Source: Streptomyces musisoli (GTDB lineage Bacteria > Actinomycetota > Actinomycetes > Streptomycetales > Streptomycetaceae). Taken from it: a stretch of 64,000 nucleotides of DNA. The translations under genes and the position numbers were made by a program. The stretch is from assembly GCF_016741855.1 (NCBI RefSeq), contig NZ_JAERRH010000007.1:248001-312000 (forward strand), written 5' to 3'. This document shows positions 7,286-16,009 of the stretch, piece by piece (within the stretch, counting starts at the first letter, position 1; each line of letters opens with the position of its first letter). The notes below the pieces were generated by a model. It worked only from the letters and a program-made list of their open reading frames with translations. It made no database searches and was not told the origin of the DNA.

Positions 7286-8446
7286 GTGTCCAAATCGCCG
7301 GTGAGAGCACAGGCCAAGGGGGCTGGGCGGGTGGTTGTACGTCGGGATTCCGCTGTGGGCGAACACGCTTCCGGAGGAAGTAGTAAAAGGGGCAAATCGG
7401 CTAAAAAGACTGCCTCTGCTCCGGAGAAGACCTCGCAGCGGGCCGCGCCGGTGAAGAAGGCCGCCGAGGAGGCTGCGCCCGCGGGGAAGGCCGCCGGGGA
7501 GGCCGCGGTGGTGAAGAAGGCCGTGCCGGCCAGGAGCGTCGGGAAGAAGGCGGCGCCGGCGAAGAGGGCGGCCGCCGCCAAGGGGGCCGCGAAGAAGGCC
7601 GCGGTGGTGAAGAAGGCCGCGCCTGTGAAGAAGGCCGCGTCCGTCAAGAAGATCGCTGTCAGGCCGCCGGCCGGCGAGTCCCCCACCGCCCTGGTCCGCC
7701 GGGCCCGCCGCATCAACCGCGAACTGGCCGAGGTGTACCCGTACGCCCACCCGGAGCTGGACTTCGAGAACCCCTTCCAGCTGCTCGTCGCCACGGTGCT
7801 GTCGGCCCAGACCACCGACCTGCGGGTCAACCAGACCACCCCGGCGCTCTTCGCCAGGTACCCCACCCCGGAGGACCTCGCCGCCGCCAACCCGGAGGAG
7901 GTCGAGGAGATCCTGCGCCCCTGCGGTTTCTTCCGCGCCAAGACCAAGTCGGTCATAGGGCTCTCCAGGGCCCTCACCGAGGACTTCGGCGGCGAGGTGC
8001 CCGGCAAACTGGAGGATCTGGTCAAGCTGCCCGGCGTGGGCCGCAAGACGGCCTTCGTCGTCCTCGGCAACGCCTTCGGGCGGCCCGGGATCACCGTGGA
8101 CACCCACTTCCAGCGGCTGGTCAGGCGCTGGCAGTGGACCGAGGAGACCGACCCGGACAAGATCGAGGCCGCCGTCGGCGCGCTCTTCCCGAAGAGCGAC
8201 TGGACCGACCTGTCCCACCACGTGATCTGGCACGGCCGCCGGATCTGCCATGCCCGCAAGCCCGCCTGCGGCGCCTGCCCCATCGCCCCGCTCTGCCCGG
8301 CCTACGGCGAGGGCGAGACCGACCCGGAGAAGGCGCAGAAACTCCTGAAGTACGAGAAGGGCGGCTTCCCGGGGCAGCGGCTGAAGCCCCCTCAGGCCTA
8401 TCTCGACGCGGGCGGCAAACCGGCGCCGCCGCTGGGGGCCGCGTGA
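7286..8446 (+). CDS. nth: Endonuclease III with histone H1-like basic N-terminal tail
   Basis: Base-excision-repair DNA glycosylase/AP lyase of 386 residues, much longer than the usual 210-260. The catalytic part starts near residue 135. It has the helix-hairpin-helix LPGVGRKTAFVV with the Schiff-base lysine at 254, the catalytic aspartate in VDTHFQR at 272, and a [4Fe-4S] cluster C-x6-C-x2-C-x5-C at 321, 328, 331 and 337. Residues 35-130 are an Ala/Lys-rich low-complexity tail made of repeated KKAA, VKKAA and PAK units, like histone H1 or the TopA tail in this window. Such a tail should bind DNA non-specifically. The GTG at 7286 has no strong Shine-Dalgarno sequence. A shorter product starting at an internal codon cannot be excluded, but the frame is open and lysine-rich throughout, which argues that the tail is translated. 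Confidence 0.93.
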   Translation: MSKSPVRAQAKGAGRVVVRRDSAVGEHASGGSSKRGKSAKKTASAPEKTSQRAAPVKKAAEEAAPAGKAAGEAAVVKKAVPARSVGKKAAPAKRAAAAKGAAKKAAVVKKAAPVKKAASVKKIAVRPPAGESPTALVRRARRINRELAEVYPYAHPELDFENPFQLLVATVLSAQTTDLRVNQTTPALFARYPTPEDLAAANPEEVEEILRPCGFFRAKTKSVIGLSRALTEDFGGEVPGKLEDLVKLPGVGRKTAFVVLGNAFGRPGITVDTHFQRLVRRWQWTEETDPDKIEAAVGALFPKSDWTDLSHHVIWHGRRICHARKPACGACPIAPLCPAYGEGETDPEKAQKLLKYEKGGFPGQRLKPPQAYLDAGGKPAPPLGAA

Positions 8447-8495
8447 CGGAACGATCTCGGGGCCCTCGGGCGTTGGAGAGGGCAGAGCGACGGGG

Positions 8496-9197
8496 GTGGC
8501 GATGACGAGGGCAAGCGACACACAAGGCGGTCCGGTGACGCTCAGCAAGGAAGGGCTGCCGGACTGGCTGGATCCCGTCGTGCGCGCCGCCGAGACGGTC
8601 CAGCCGCTCCAGCTGAGCCGCTTCCTGCCGCCGGAGAACGGCTCGGGGCGGCAGTCGGCCGTGCTGATCCTCTTCGGCGAGGGACGGCACGGCCCCGAGC
8701 TGCTGCTCATGGAGCGGGCGGGCTCACTGCGCTCGCACCCCGGACAGCCGTCCTTCCCGGGCGGCGCGCTGGATCCGGAGGACGGCGACCCGCAGGGCGA
8801 GGGCCCGCTGCGGGCCGCGCTGCGCGAGGCCGAGGAGGAGACCGGGCTGGACCCGGCCGGCGTGCAGCTCTTCGGCGTCCTGCCCCGGCTGTACATCCCG
8901 GTCAGCGGCTTCGTCGTCACCTCCGTGCTGGGCTGGTGGCGCGAGCCCAGCCCGGTCGGCGTCGTCGACCCGAAGGAGACCGCCCGGGTCTTCACCGTCC
9001 CCGTGTCGGATCTCACGGATCCCGCCAACCGCGCCACCGCCGTCCACCCCAGAGGCCACAGTGGTCCGGCATTCCTGGTCGAATCGGCCCTGGTCTGGGG
9101 TTTTACGGCGGGAGTGATCGACCGTCTGCTGCACTACGCGGGCTGGGAGCGCCCGTGGGACCGGGGGAAGCAGGTCCCGCTCGACTGGCACGCATGA
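8496..9197 (+). CDS. Nudix hydrolase, CoA pyrophosphatase-like (NudL/NUDT7 type)
   Basis: About 233 residues. SFPGGALDPEDGD followed by LRAALREAEEETGLDP (near residues 85-120) is a complete Nudix box with the REAEEETG metal-binding helix. The SLRSHPGQPSFPGGA segment just before it matches the UPF0035/NudL signature of CoA-cleaving Nudix enzymes (LRxHxGQxxFPGG). The predicted reaction is hydrolysis of CoA or acyl-CoA to 4'-phosphopantetheine and 3',5'-ADP. The start may be GTG at 8496 or the ATG two codons later at 8502, which has a GGGGGTG stretch just upstream. It lies between nth and the MarP-like gene on the same strand and may be cotranscribed with them. Confidence 0.9.
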   Translation: MAMTRASDTQGGPVTLSKEGLPDWLDPVVRAAETVQPLQLSRFLPPENGSGRQSAVLILFGEGRHGPELLLMERAGSLRSHPGQPSFPGGALDPEDGDPQGEGPLRAALREAEEETGLDPAGVQLFGVLPRLYIPVSGFVVTSVLGWWREPSPVGVVDPKETARVFTVPVSDLTDPANRATAVHPRGHSGPAFLVESALVWGFTAGVIDRLLHYAGWERPWDRGKQVPLDWHA

Positions 9198-9287
9198 CAG
9201 GGTGATCCCCGTGCTGTATCCCCCGGGGCGACCCCCGGGCCCCGGCCGAGCTGCTGGGAGCGGAGTGAGTAGGCGAGGCCTGAAGCA

Positions 9288-10487
9288 GTGAACGTGCTGG
9301 ACATCCTGTTGCTCGTCGCGGCCGTGTGGTTCGCGGTGGTGGGCTACCGCCAGGGCTTCGTCGTCGGCATCCTGTCGGTGATCGGGTTTCTGGGCGGCGG
9401 CCTCGTCGCCGTGTACGCGCTGCCCGTCATCTGGGACGCCGTGACCGAGAAGGCGGAGGTCGGCACCACCGCCGCCGTCGTCGCCGTGGTCGTCGTCATC
9501 GTCTGCGCCTCCGTGGGCCAGGCCCTGACCACCCATCTCGGCAACAAGCTGCGCCGGTACATCACCTGGTCCCCGGCCCGCGCCCTGGACGCCACCGGCG
9601 GCGCGCTGGTCAACGTCGTCGCGATGCTCCTGGTGGCCTGGCTGATCGGCTCCGCGCTGGCCGGCACGACCCTGCCCACGCTCGGCAAGGAGGTCCGCGG
9701 CTCCAAGGTGCTCCTCGGCGTCTCCCGGGCGCTGCCCGACCAGGCCGACACCTGGTTCGCGGACTTCTCCTCCGTGCTCGCGCAGAACGGCTTCCCGCAG
9801 GTCTTCAGCCCGTTCTCCGACGAGCCGATCAAGGACGTGCGGCCGCCCGACCCGGCCCTCGCGAACAGCCCGGTCGCCCTGCACGCCCAGCGCTCGATCG
9901 TCAAGGTCACCGGCACCGCCCAGAGCTGTGGCAAGGTCCTGGAGGGCACCGGCTTCGTCTTCGCCGACCGCCGCGTGATGACCAACGCGCACGTGGTCGG
10001 CGGGGTCGACGCGCCGCGGGTGCAGATAGGCGGCGAGGGCCGCAAGTACGACGCCAAGGTCGTGCTGTACGACTGGAAGCGCGACATCGCCGTACTCGAC
10101 GTGCCGGACCTGCGGTCGGCCGCGCTGCGGTTCACCGACCAGGACGCGACCGGTGGCGACGGCGCGATCGTCGCGGGCTTCCCGGAGAACGGCTCGTACG
10201 ACGTGCGCGCCGCGCGGGTCCGCGGGCGCATCACGGCCAACGGCCCGGACATCTACCACCGCGGCACGGTCCGCCGCGACGTCTACTCCCTGTACACCAC
10301 GGTCCGGCAGGGCAACTCCGGCGGCCCGCTGCTCACCCCGGACGGCAAGGTGTACGGAGTGGTGTTCGCCAAGTCCCTCGACGACGCCGACACGGGCTAC
10401 GCCCTGACGGCGGACGAGATCCGGGCCGACATCGACCGGGGCCGTACGGCGAACGAGCAGGTGGATACCGACAGCTGCGCCCTGTAG
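9288..10487 (+). CDS. MarP-like CvpA-domain membrane serine protease
   Basis: A 399-residue integral membrane protease. Residues 1-125 contain four hydrophobic segments with the CvpA-type pattern LDILLLVAAVWFAVVGYRQG; the extracytoplasmic part is a chymotrypsin-fold protease. The triad is visible: His in MTNAHVVGG, Asp in RDIAVLDV and Ser in RQGNSGGPLL. Two cysteines, in AQSCGK near residue 212 and in the terminal DSCAL, match the disulfide that controls mycobacterial MarP, known for acid and oxidative stress resistance. GTG start at 9288. In actinobacteria this gene commonly follows nth and a Nudix gene, as here. The likely role is envelope stress signalling or cell wall hydrolase processing. 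Confidence 0.93.
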   Translation: MNVLDILLLVAAVWFAVVGYRQGFVVGILSVIGFLGGGLVAVYALPVIWDAVTEKAEVGTTAAVVAVVVVIVCASVGQALTTHLGNKLRRYITWSPARALDATGGALVNVVAMLLVAWLIGSALAGTTLPTLGKEVRGSKVLLGVSRALPDQADTWFADFSSVLAQNGFPQVFSPFSDEPIKDVRPPDPALANSPVALHAQRSIVKVTGTAQSCGKVLEGTGFVFADRRVMTNAHVVGGVDAPRVQIGGEGRKYDAKVVLYDWKRDIAVLDVPDLRSAALRFTDQDATGGDGAIVAGFPENGSYDVRAARVRGRITANGPDIYHRGTVRRDVYSLYTTVRQGNSGGPLLTPDGKVYGVVFAKSLDDADTGYALTADEIRADIDRGRTANEQVDTDSCAL

Positions 10488-10818
10488 GCGTGGTGGCGGT
10501 CAGCCCCGCGGGTGACGCAGGCGTACCGAGACCCAGCGGGCCCGGCGGCGAAGGATGCGCGGAATCCCCACCCGGAGGTCGCCTTCCGCGAGTTGCGGGG
10601 TGCCTCGCTGAGGCGTGCTCAGGCCCGTGGCCGAGCGGCGATTGCGGGGTGCGTCACTGTAGTCGTGCGTCCAGCCCATACCCCGACGTGTGCCCCCGCC
10701 CGAAGGTCGATAACCGCCTCCGCGCCGCCCAATTGGCCTATGCGGCAGGCATGTGGCCGTTCGAGGGACATCTGTTCACGATACGGATACTCATCGCATC
10801 CGATCGCTCACAGAACGG
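10488..10818. other. Intergenic stretch with no clear gene
   Basis: 331 bp between the convergent MarP-like and epoxide hydrolase genes. Reading frames across it lack a start with a ribosome binding site and show no recognisable protein. A 7-bp inverted repeat (CGCGGAA ... TTCCGCG, about 10558-10593) could contribute to bidirectional termination, but I would not call it a terminator. Confidence 0.5.
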
Positions 10819-11754
10819 TCACCGGTCGGGTTCGGGGTCCTTGAGCCAGTTGACCAGTTCGGTGGAGAACGCCGCCGGGTCCTCCTCGTGCGGGAAGTGG
10901 CCGAGGCCGTCGAACAGCCGCCAGCGGTACGGGGCTTCGACGTACTCGCCCGAGCCGGCCGCGCTGCGCGTGCGGGTCACCGGATCCAGCGAACCGTGCA
11001 GATGCAGCGTGGGCACCCGCACCGGCCGCTTCATCCGGCGGTAGAACTGCACGCCGTCCGGGCGGGCCAGCGAGCGCACCAGCCAGCGGTACGGCTCGAC
11101 CGAGCAATGCGCCGTGGAGGGGATGCACATGGCCCGCTGGTACGTCTCCACGGCCGCGTCCTCCGGCAGCCGCGGCCCGGACCAGTCCCGGATCAGCCGG
11201 CCCACCAGCGCACCGCCGTCGGCGGTGAGTTGACGCTCCGGGATCCACGGCCGCTGGAACCCCCAGATGTAGGAGCTGGCGGCCGTCTGGCGGGCGTCCC
11301 GCAGCATCGCCGCGCGCCAGCGCCGCGGGTGCGGCATGGACACCACGGCGAGGCGCCGCACGAGCTTGGGCCGCATGGCCGCCGCCGTCCACGCCAGATA
11401 GCCGCCGAGGTCGTGGCCGACCAGCGCGGCGTCCGGCTCGCCGAGCGAGCGGATCACCCCGGTGACGTCCAGCGCCAGGTTGGCGGGGTCGTACCCGCGG
11501 GGCGTGCGGTCGCTGCCGCCGACGCCCCGCAGGTCCATCGCCACCGCCCGGTAGCCCGCGTCCGCGAGCGCGGCCAGCTGGTGCCGCCACGTCCACCAGA
11601 ACTGCGGGAAGCCGTGCAGAAGCAGCACCAGCGGGCCGTCGCCCAGCTCGGCGATGTGGAAGCGGGCGCCGTTGGCGGCGACATCGCGGTGGGTGACCTG
11701 TCTCCCGTCCGGGAGGTCGATCCGCACGGGCGAGAGGGCGGCTGGGTCCGTCAT
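10819..11754 (-). CDS. Alpha/beta hydrolase, epoxide hydrolase type
   Basis: A 311-residue alpha/beta hydrolase. The oxyanion-hole motif HGFPQFWWTWRHQ (near residues 47-59) is the HGxP motif of epoxide hydrolases. The nucleophile elbow is VGHDLGGYLAW (near 111-121), with Asp where lipases have Ser, which points to epoxide hydrolase or haloalkane dehalogenase chemistry through an alkyl-enzyme ester. The charge-relay Asp lies in HGSLDPVTR and the His in GLGHFPHEE. Cap-domain tyrosines are plausible (SSYIWGF, VETYQRA). The start ATG at 11752-11754 overlaps the stop of the holin-like gene upstream (ATGA), so the two are coupled. Confidence 0.92.
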   Translation of the reverse strand: MTDPAALSPVRIDLPDGRQVTHRDVAANGARFHIAELGDGPLVLLLHGFPQFWWTWRHQLAALADAGYRAVAMDLRGVGGSDRTPRGYDPANLALDVTGVIRSLGEPDAALVGHDLGGYLAWTAAAMRPKLVRRLAVVSMPHPRRWRAAMLRDARQTAASSYIWGFQRPWIPERQLTADGGALVGRLIRDWSGPRLPEDAAVETYQRAMCIPSTAHCSVEPYRWLVRSLARPDGVQFYRRMKRPVRVPTLHLHGSLDPVTRTRSAAGSGEYVEAPYRWRLFDGLGHFPHEEDPAAFSTELVNWLKDPEPDR

Positions 11755-12239
11755 GACGACGAGCGTGCCACAGCCTCGATGGCCGCGGGAGCCCGATCCT
11801 CGGGCAGCTCCGGGCGCGGGTGCGGCTTGGCGTTCTGCAGGACGCCCGCCGTCTCCTTCATCGAGGCGGCCACCTTCTGCGGGCCCTGGCCCTTCTTGGC
11901 CTTCTTCGCGAACACCACGCCGATGAGCGCGAGGAGGCCGGCGACGAGCACGTTGGCCGCGAAGGACAGCAGGAAGCAGACGGCCAGGTTCCAGCCGCTC
12001 CAGGTCCTGATGCCGTAGGCCAGGGCGAAGTTGAGCATCGGCAGGGAGAACACCAGCACCGCGCCGGCGATCGAGAAGGCGCCGCCGCTCGCCGCGCCCT
12101 TCTTCACGTCCCGCTTCAGCTGGGCTTTGGCCAGGGCGATCTCGTCGTGCACCAGCGCCGACAATTCGGTCGTCGCCGAGGCGAACAGCTGGCCGATGCT
12201 GCGTTCGGCGCCGACCGGGCTGCCGTCGGGTGCGCTCAT
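11751..12239 (-). CDS. Phage-holin-superfamily (Actinobacterial Holin-X) membrane protein
   Basis: A 162-residue protein with an N-terminal amphipathic part (SIGQLFASATTELSALVHDEIALAKAQL) followed by two long hydrophobic segments (near residues 53-78 and 88-112) and a charged cytoplasmic tail. This matches the Actinobacterial holin-X/YqjE-like family (DUF1469), chromosomal membrane proteins unrelated to lysis in this context. The start ATG at 12237-12239 is preceded by GAGGGAG at good spacing, which excludes longer upstream starts. It overlaps and precedes the epoxide hydrolase gene. Function unknown, possibly membrane stress or septum-related. Confidence 0.88.
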   Translation of the reverse strand: MSAPDGSPVGAERSIGQLFASATTELSALVHDEIALAKAQLKRDVKKGAASGGAFSIAGAVLVFSLPMLNFALAYGIRTWSGWNLAVCFLLSFAANVLVAGLLALIGVVFAKKAKKGQGPQKVAASMKETAGVLQNAKPHPRPELPEDRAPAAIEAVARSSS

Positions 12240-12363
12240 CGCGTTCTCCCTCAGAGGTCTCTTGTGCCGCACTGCGCTGGGTGGAACGGCCGTCATGTCG
12301 GTACGGCCATCCGGGTAGCCGTCGTGCGCGTGCGGCCGTCTTGTTTTGTACCGTCTCGTCAGA

Positions 12364-13800
12364 TCATGCCGGACGGTCGCTCTCCTCGCCTGCCCCGCCC
12401 GCCACTTCGGCAAGCCCGTGGCGTGCCCCGGCCGCCCGCTCGGCGGCCAGACGCCGGTGTTCGGCGGCCTTGCGCTCGTGGATCGCGGCCATACGGAGGT
12501 GGTACGCCGGGTCGTCCTGCTCGTAGACGTCCGGGATGCCGTCCAGGTCCTCGTCGCGCTCCTCGTCCTCGCACAGCCTGCGGTAGCGGGCGTTGCGCAG
12601 CTTCAGCAGCAGCGTCGCGCACACCGCCGCGATCAGCGATCCGGTGAGGACGGCCGCCTTCACCTCGTCCGTGAGCACGGCGTCGCCCTCGAAGGCCAGC
12701 TCACCGATGAGCAGCGAGACCGTGAAGCCGATCCCGGCGAGCGAGGCCACGGCGAAGACGTCGGCCCAGGCCAGCTCCGCGCTGAGCTGCGCGCGGGTGA
12801 AGCGTGCGGTCAGCCAGGCGCCGCCGAAGATCCCGGCCGTCTTGCCCACCACCAGGCCGAGCACGACGCCGAGCGTCTCGGGCCTGGCGAACACGTCCCC
12901 GAGCGCCCGGCCGGATATCGGCACACCGGCGCTGAACAGCGCGAACAGGGGTACGGCGAGCCCGGCCGACAGCGGCCGCACCAGATGCTCGATGTGCTCG
13001 GCCGGCGAGTGCTCCTCACCTTCCCGGGGGGTGCAGGGCAGCATCAGGCCCATCGCCACGCCGGCGATGGTGGCGTGCACGCCGCTGTTGTACATCAGTG
13101 CCCAGACGACGACGCCGAGCGGCACGTACACGTACCAGCCGCGTACGCCCTTGCGCAGCAGCAGCCAGAAGACGGCGAGGCCGGCGGCCGCCCCGCCGAG
13201 TGCGGCCAAGTTCAGCCGGTCGGTGAAGAAGACCGCGATGATCAGGATCGCGAAGAGGTCGTCGACGACCGCGAGCGTGAGCAGGAAGGCGCGCAGGGCG
13301 CTGGGCAGTGAGGTGCCGATGACCGCGAGGACGGCGAGGGCGAAGGCGATGTCGGTGGCGGTGGGGACCGCCCAGCCCTGTGTGGAGCCGTGTCCGGCGA
13401 GACTGGTGAGCGTGTAGACGAGCGCGGGTACGGCCATCCCGCACAGCGCCGCCACGACGGGCAGCACGGCCGCCCTGGGATCGCGCAGATCCCCTGCGAC
13501 CAGCTCGCGCTTGAGTTCGATACCGGCGACGAAGAAGAACACGGCGAGCAGTCCGTCGGCGGCCCAGTGGGCGACGGAGAGGTGCAGGCCGAGGGCGGCG
13601 GGGCCGAGGTGGAAATCGCCGACGCTCGCGTAGCTGTGGCGCAGGGCGGGGATGTTCGCCCATGCCAGTGCCGCCACCGCGGCCAGGAGCAGCAGGACGC
13701 CGCCCACGGTCTCGGTGCGCAGCGCGTTCGCGACAAAGGTCCGCTCGGGCAGGGACAGCCGGTCGAGGACCTTGCGGGGGGTGGTGCGGGGCGCGGTCAC
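12364..13800 (-). CDS. nhaA: Na+/H+ antiporter NhaA
   Basis: A 478-residue secondary transporter with about 12 membrane helices. The functional aspartates of NhaA are present: VPTATDIAFALAV (TM IV unwound region) and LAVVDDLFAILI (TM V double Asp). The GIELKRELVAGDL loop is also typical. It exchanges cytoplasmic Na+ for external protons and supports pH and salt homeostasis. A charged cytoplasmic tail of about 75 residues follows the last helix (DEERDEDLDGIPDVYEQDD, then a helical HERKAAEHRRLAAERAA stretch), longer than in enteric NhaA. I chose GTG at 13798-13800 because GGAGG lies 7 nt upstream; a GTG ten codons earlier is possible. Confidence 0.95.
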   Translation of the reverse strand: MTAPRTTPRKVLDRLSLPERTFVANALRTETVGGVLLLLAAVAALAWANIPALRHSYASVGDFHLGPAALGLHLSVAHWAADGLLAVFFFVAGIELKRELVAGDLRDPRAAVLPVVAALCGMAVPALVYTLTSLAGHGSTQGWAVPTATDIAFALAVLAVIGTSLPSALRAFLLTLAVVDDLFAILIIAVFFTDRLNLAALGGAAAGLAVFWLLLRKGVRGWYVYVPLGVVVWALMYNSGVHATIAGVAMGLMLPCTPREGEEHSPAEHIEHLVRPLSAGLAVPLFALFSAGVPISGRALGDVFARPETLGVVLGLVVGKTAGIFGGAWLTARFTRAQLSAELAWADVFAVASLAGIGFTVSLLIGELAFEGDAVLTDEVKAAVLTGSLIAAVCATLLLKLRNARYRRLCEDEERDEDLDGIPDVYEQDDPAYHLRMAAIHERKAAEHRRLAAERAAGARHGLAEVAGGAGEESDRPA

Positions 13801-13893
13801 GGGAGACCTCCGGGGGCAGGCGGGACTCACATGCCGACCAGACTTCCCGGCGCACCTGGCGTGCCGCTCCCTGCGGCACTTTGCTTAGTTTAC

Positions 13894-13933
13894 CTAACGT
13901 GGCGCGTTCCGGGTCCGGCGATCTTCACGTTAG
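13894..13933. promoter_or_regulatory. AT-rich inverted repeat upstream of nhaA
   Basis: CTAACGTG at 13894-13901 and CACGTTAG at 13926-13933 form a perfect 8-bp inverted repeat with a 24-bp spacer. They lie beside the locally A+T-rich stretch TTAGTTTACCTAA (13886-13898), itself partly palindromic. The element is about 95-130 bp upstream of nhaA on the minus strand and downstream of the acsA stop. Promoter or operator function is inferred from base composition and symmetry only. Confidence 0.35.
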
Positions 13934-14005
13934 TCACCTCGGGGGCGCCCGGCACGTTCGCCGGCCGGGTGCCCCCCGGTGTGCCGTTCACGCGTTCCCG
14001 TGTGC

Positions 14006-15961
14006 TCAGTCCTCGCTCGATGTCGCGGGCATTTTGTTCTGGATCAGTGACATGACTGTGCTGTCGGTCAGGGTCGTCACATCGCCCAGCTCACGGTTCT
14101 CGGCGACGTCCCGCAGCAGGCGGCGCATGATCTTGCCGGAACGGGTCTTGGGCAGCTCCGCCACCGGCAGGATCCGCTTGGGCTTGGCGATCGGGCCGAG
14201 AGTGGCCCCGACGTGGTTGCGCAGTTCGCCGACGAGCTGGTCGGTCTCCGTGACCGTGCCGCGCAGGATGACGAACGCGACGATGGCCTGACCGGTGGTC
14301 TCGTCCGCGGCACCCACGACGGCGGCCTCGGCGACCGACGGGTGCGAGACGAGCGCGGACTCCACCTCGGTGGTGGAGATGTTGTGCCCGGAGACGAGCA
14401 TCACGTCGTCCACCCGGCCCAGCAGCCAGATGTCCCCGTCGTCGTCCTTCTTCGCTCCGTCCCCGGCGAAGTACTTGCCCTCGAAACGGGACCAGTAGGT
14501 GTCGATGAACCGCTGGTCGTCGCCCCAGATGGTGCGCAGCATCGACGGCCACGGCTCGGTCAGCACCAGGTAGCCACCGCCGCCGTCGGGCACCTCGTTC
14601 GCCTCGTCGTCGACGACGGTCGCGCTGATGCCGGGCAGCGGACGCTGTGCCGAACCGGGCTTGGTCTCGGTGACACCGGGCAGCGGCGTGATCATCATGG
14701 AGCCGGTCTCGGTCTGCCACCAGGTGTCCACGACGGGCGTCCGGTCGGCGCCGATGTGCTTGCGGTACCAGACCCAGGCCTCGGGGTTGATGGGCTCGCC
14801 GACCGACCCCAGGAGGCGCAGGCTGCTCAGGTCGAACTTGGCGGGGATGTCGTCTCCCCACTTCATGAACGTCCGGATCGCGGTCGGCGCGGTGTAGAGG
14901 ATCGTGACCTTGTACTTCTGCACGATCTCCCAGAAGCGGCCCTGGTGCGGGGTGTCCGGCGTGCCCTCGTACATCACCTGCGTCGCGCCGTTGGCCAGCG
15001 GGCCGTACACGATGTACGAGTGCCCGGTCACCCAGCCGACGTCGGCCGTGCACCAGAACACGTCCGTCTCCGGCTTGAGGTCGAACACCGCCCAGTGGGT
15101 GTAGGCCGTCTGGGTGAGGTAGCCGCCGGAGGTGTGCAGGATGCCCTTCGGCTTCCCCGTCGTACCGGAGGTGTAGAGGATGAACAGCGGGTGCTCCGCC
15201 TCGAACGCCTCCGGGGTGTGCTCGGCGGACTGCCGGCCCACCAGGTCGTGCCACCACACGTCCCGGCCGTCCGTCCAGGCCACTTCCTGCGCGGTACGGC
15301 GCACCACGAGCACGTGCTCGACGTTGCCCGCCTTCTCGACCGCCTCGTCGACGGCCGGCTTGAGCGCGGACGGCTTGCCGCGCCGGTAGCCGCCGTCGGC
15401 GGTGATGACGACCTTGGCGTCCGCGTCCTGGATCCGCGTTGCGAGAGCGTCCGCGGAGAATCCGCCGAAGACGACCGAGTGCGCCGCGCCGATCCGGGCC
15501 GAGGCCAGCATCGCGACCGCGGTCTCCGGGATCATCGGCATGTAGATGGCGACCCGGTCACCCTTCCGCACGCCCAGCTCCAGCAGGGCGTTGGCGGCCC
15601 GGGAGACCTCGTCCTTCAGCTCCGCGTAGGTGATCGAGCGGCTGTCGCCGGGCTCACCCTCGAAGTGGATGGCGACGCGGTCCCCGTGGCCGGCCTCCAC
15701 GTGCCGGTCCACGCAGTTGTACGCGACGTTCAGCTCGCCGTCCTTGAACCACTTCGCGAACGGCGGGTTGGACCAGTCCAGCGTCTCGGTCGGTTCCTTG
15801 GCCCAGGTCAGCCGACGGGCCTGCTCGGCCCAGAAGCCGAGCCTGTCAGCCTTGGCCTGTTCATACGCCTCCGCGGTGACGTTGGCGTGCGCGGCCAGGT
15901 CGGCGGGCGGCGCGAACCTGCGTTCTTCCTTGAGCAGGTTGGCCAGGCTCTCGTTGCTCAC
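14006..15961 (-). CDS. acsA: Acetyl-CoA synthetase
   Basis: A 651-residue AMP-forming ligase that activates acetate: acetate + ATP + CoA gives acetyl-CoA + AMP + PPi, through acetyl-adenylate. The adenylate-forming core motifs are LFILYTSGTTGKPKGI (A3, near residue 260), DTWWQTETGSMM (A5) and WLLGRVDDVMLVSGHNIST (A8 hinge). The terminal PKTRSGKIMRRLLR contains the lysine that GNAT acetyltransferases modify to switch the enzyme off. The full length is typical of Acs. The GTG start at 15959-15961 is supported by AAGGGAG upstream. It is convergent to nothing: nhaA follows on the same strand after a 205-bp gap. Confidence 0.97.
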   Translation of the reverse strand: MSNESLANLLKEERRFAPPADLAAHANVTAEAYEQAKADRLGFWAEQARRLTWAKEPTETLDWSNPPFAKWFKDGELNVAYNCVDRHVEAGHGDRVAIHFEGEPGDSRSITYAELKDEVSRAANALLELGVRKGDRVAIYMPMIPETAVAMLASARIGAAHSVVFGGFSADALATRIQDADAKVVITADGGYRRGKPSALKPAVDEAVEKAGNVEHVLVVRRTAQEVAWTDGRDVWWHDLVGRQSAEHTPEAFEAEHPLFILYTSGTTGKPKGILHTSGGYLTQTAYTHWAVFDLKPETDVFWCTADVGWVTGHSYIVYGPLANGATQVMYEGTPDTPHQGRFWEIVQKYKVTILYTAPTAIRTFMKWGDDIPAKFDLSSLRLLGSVGEPINPEAWVWYRKHIGADRTPVVDTWWQTETGSMMITPLPGVTETKPGSAQRPLPGISATVVDDEANEVPDGGGGYLVLTEPWPSMLRTIWGDDQRFIDTYWSRFEGKYFAGDGAKKDDDGDIWLLGRVDDVMLVSGHNISTTEVESALVSHPSVAEAAVVGAADETTGQAIVAFVILRGTVTETDQLVGELRNHVGATLGPIAKPKRILPVAELPKTRSGKIMRRLLRDVAENRELGDVTTLTDSTVMSLIQNKMPATSSED

Positions 15962-16009
15962 GACATCTCCCTTTCGAAGGGTGTCCGTTGTGTCCCAGGC
16001 CACAGCTCA

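Noticed and set aside
11751..12239. Prophage lysis gene
   Set aside because: The holin-like protein belongs to a chromosomal actinobacterial membrane family; no other phage gene is near.
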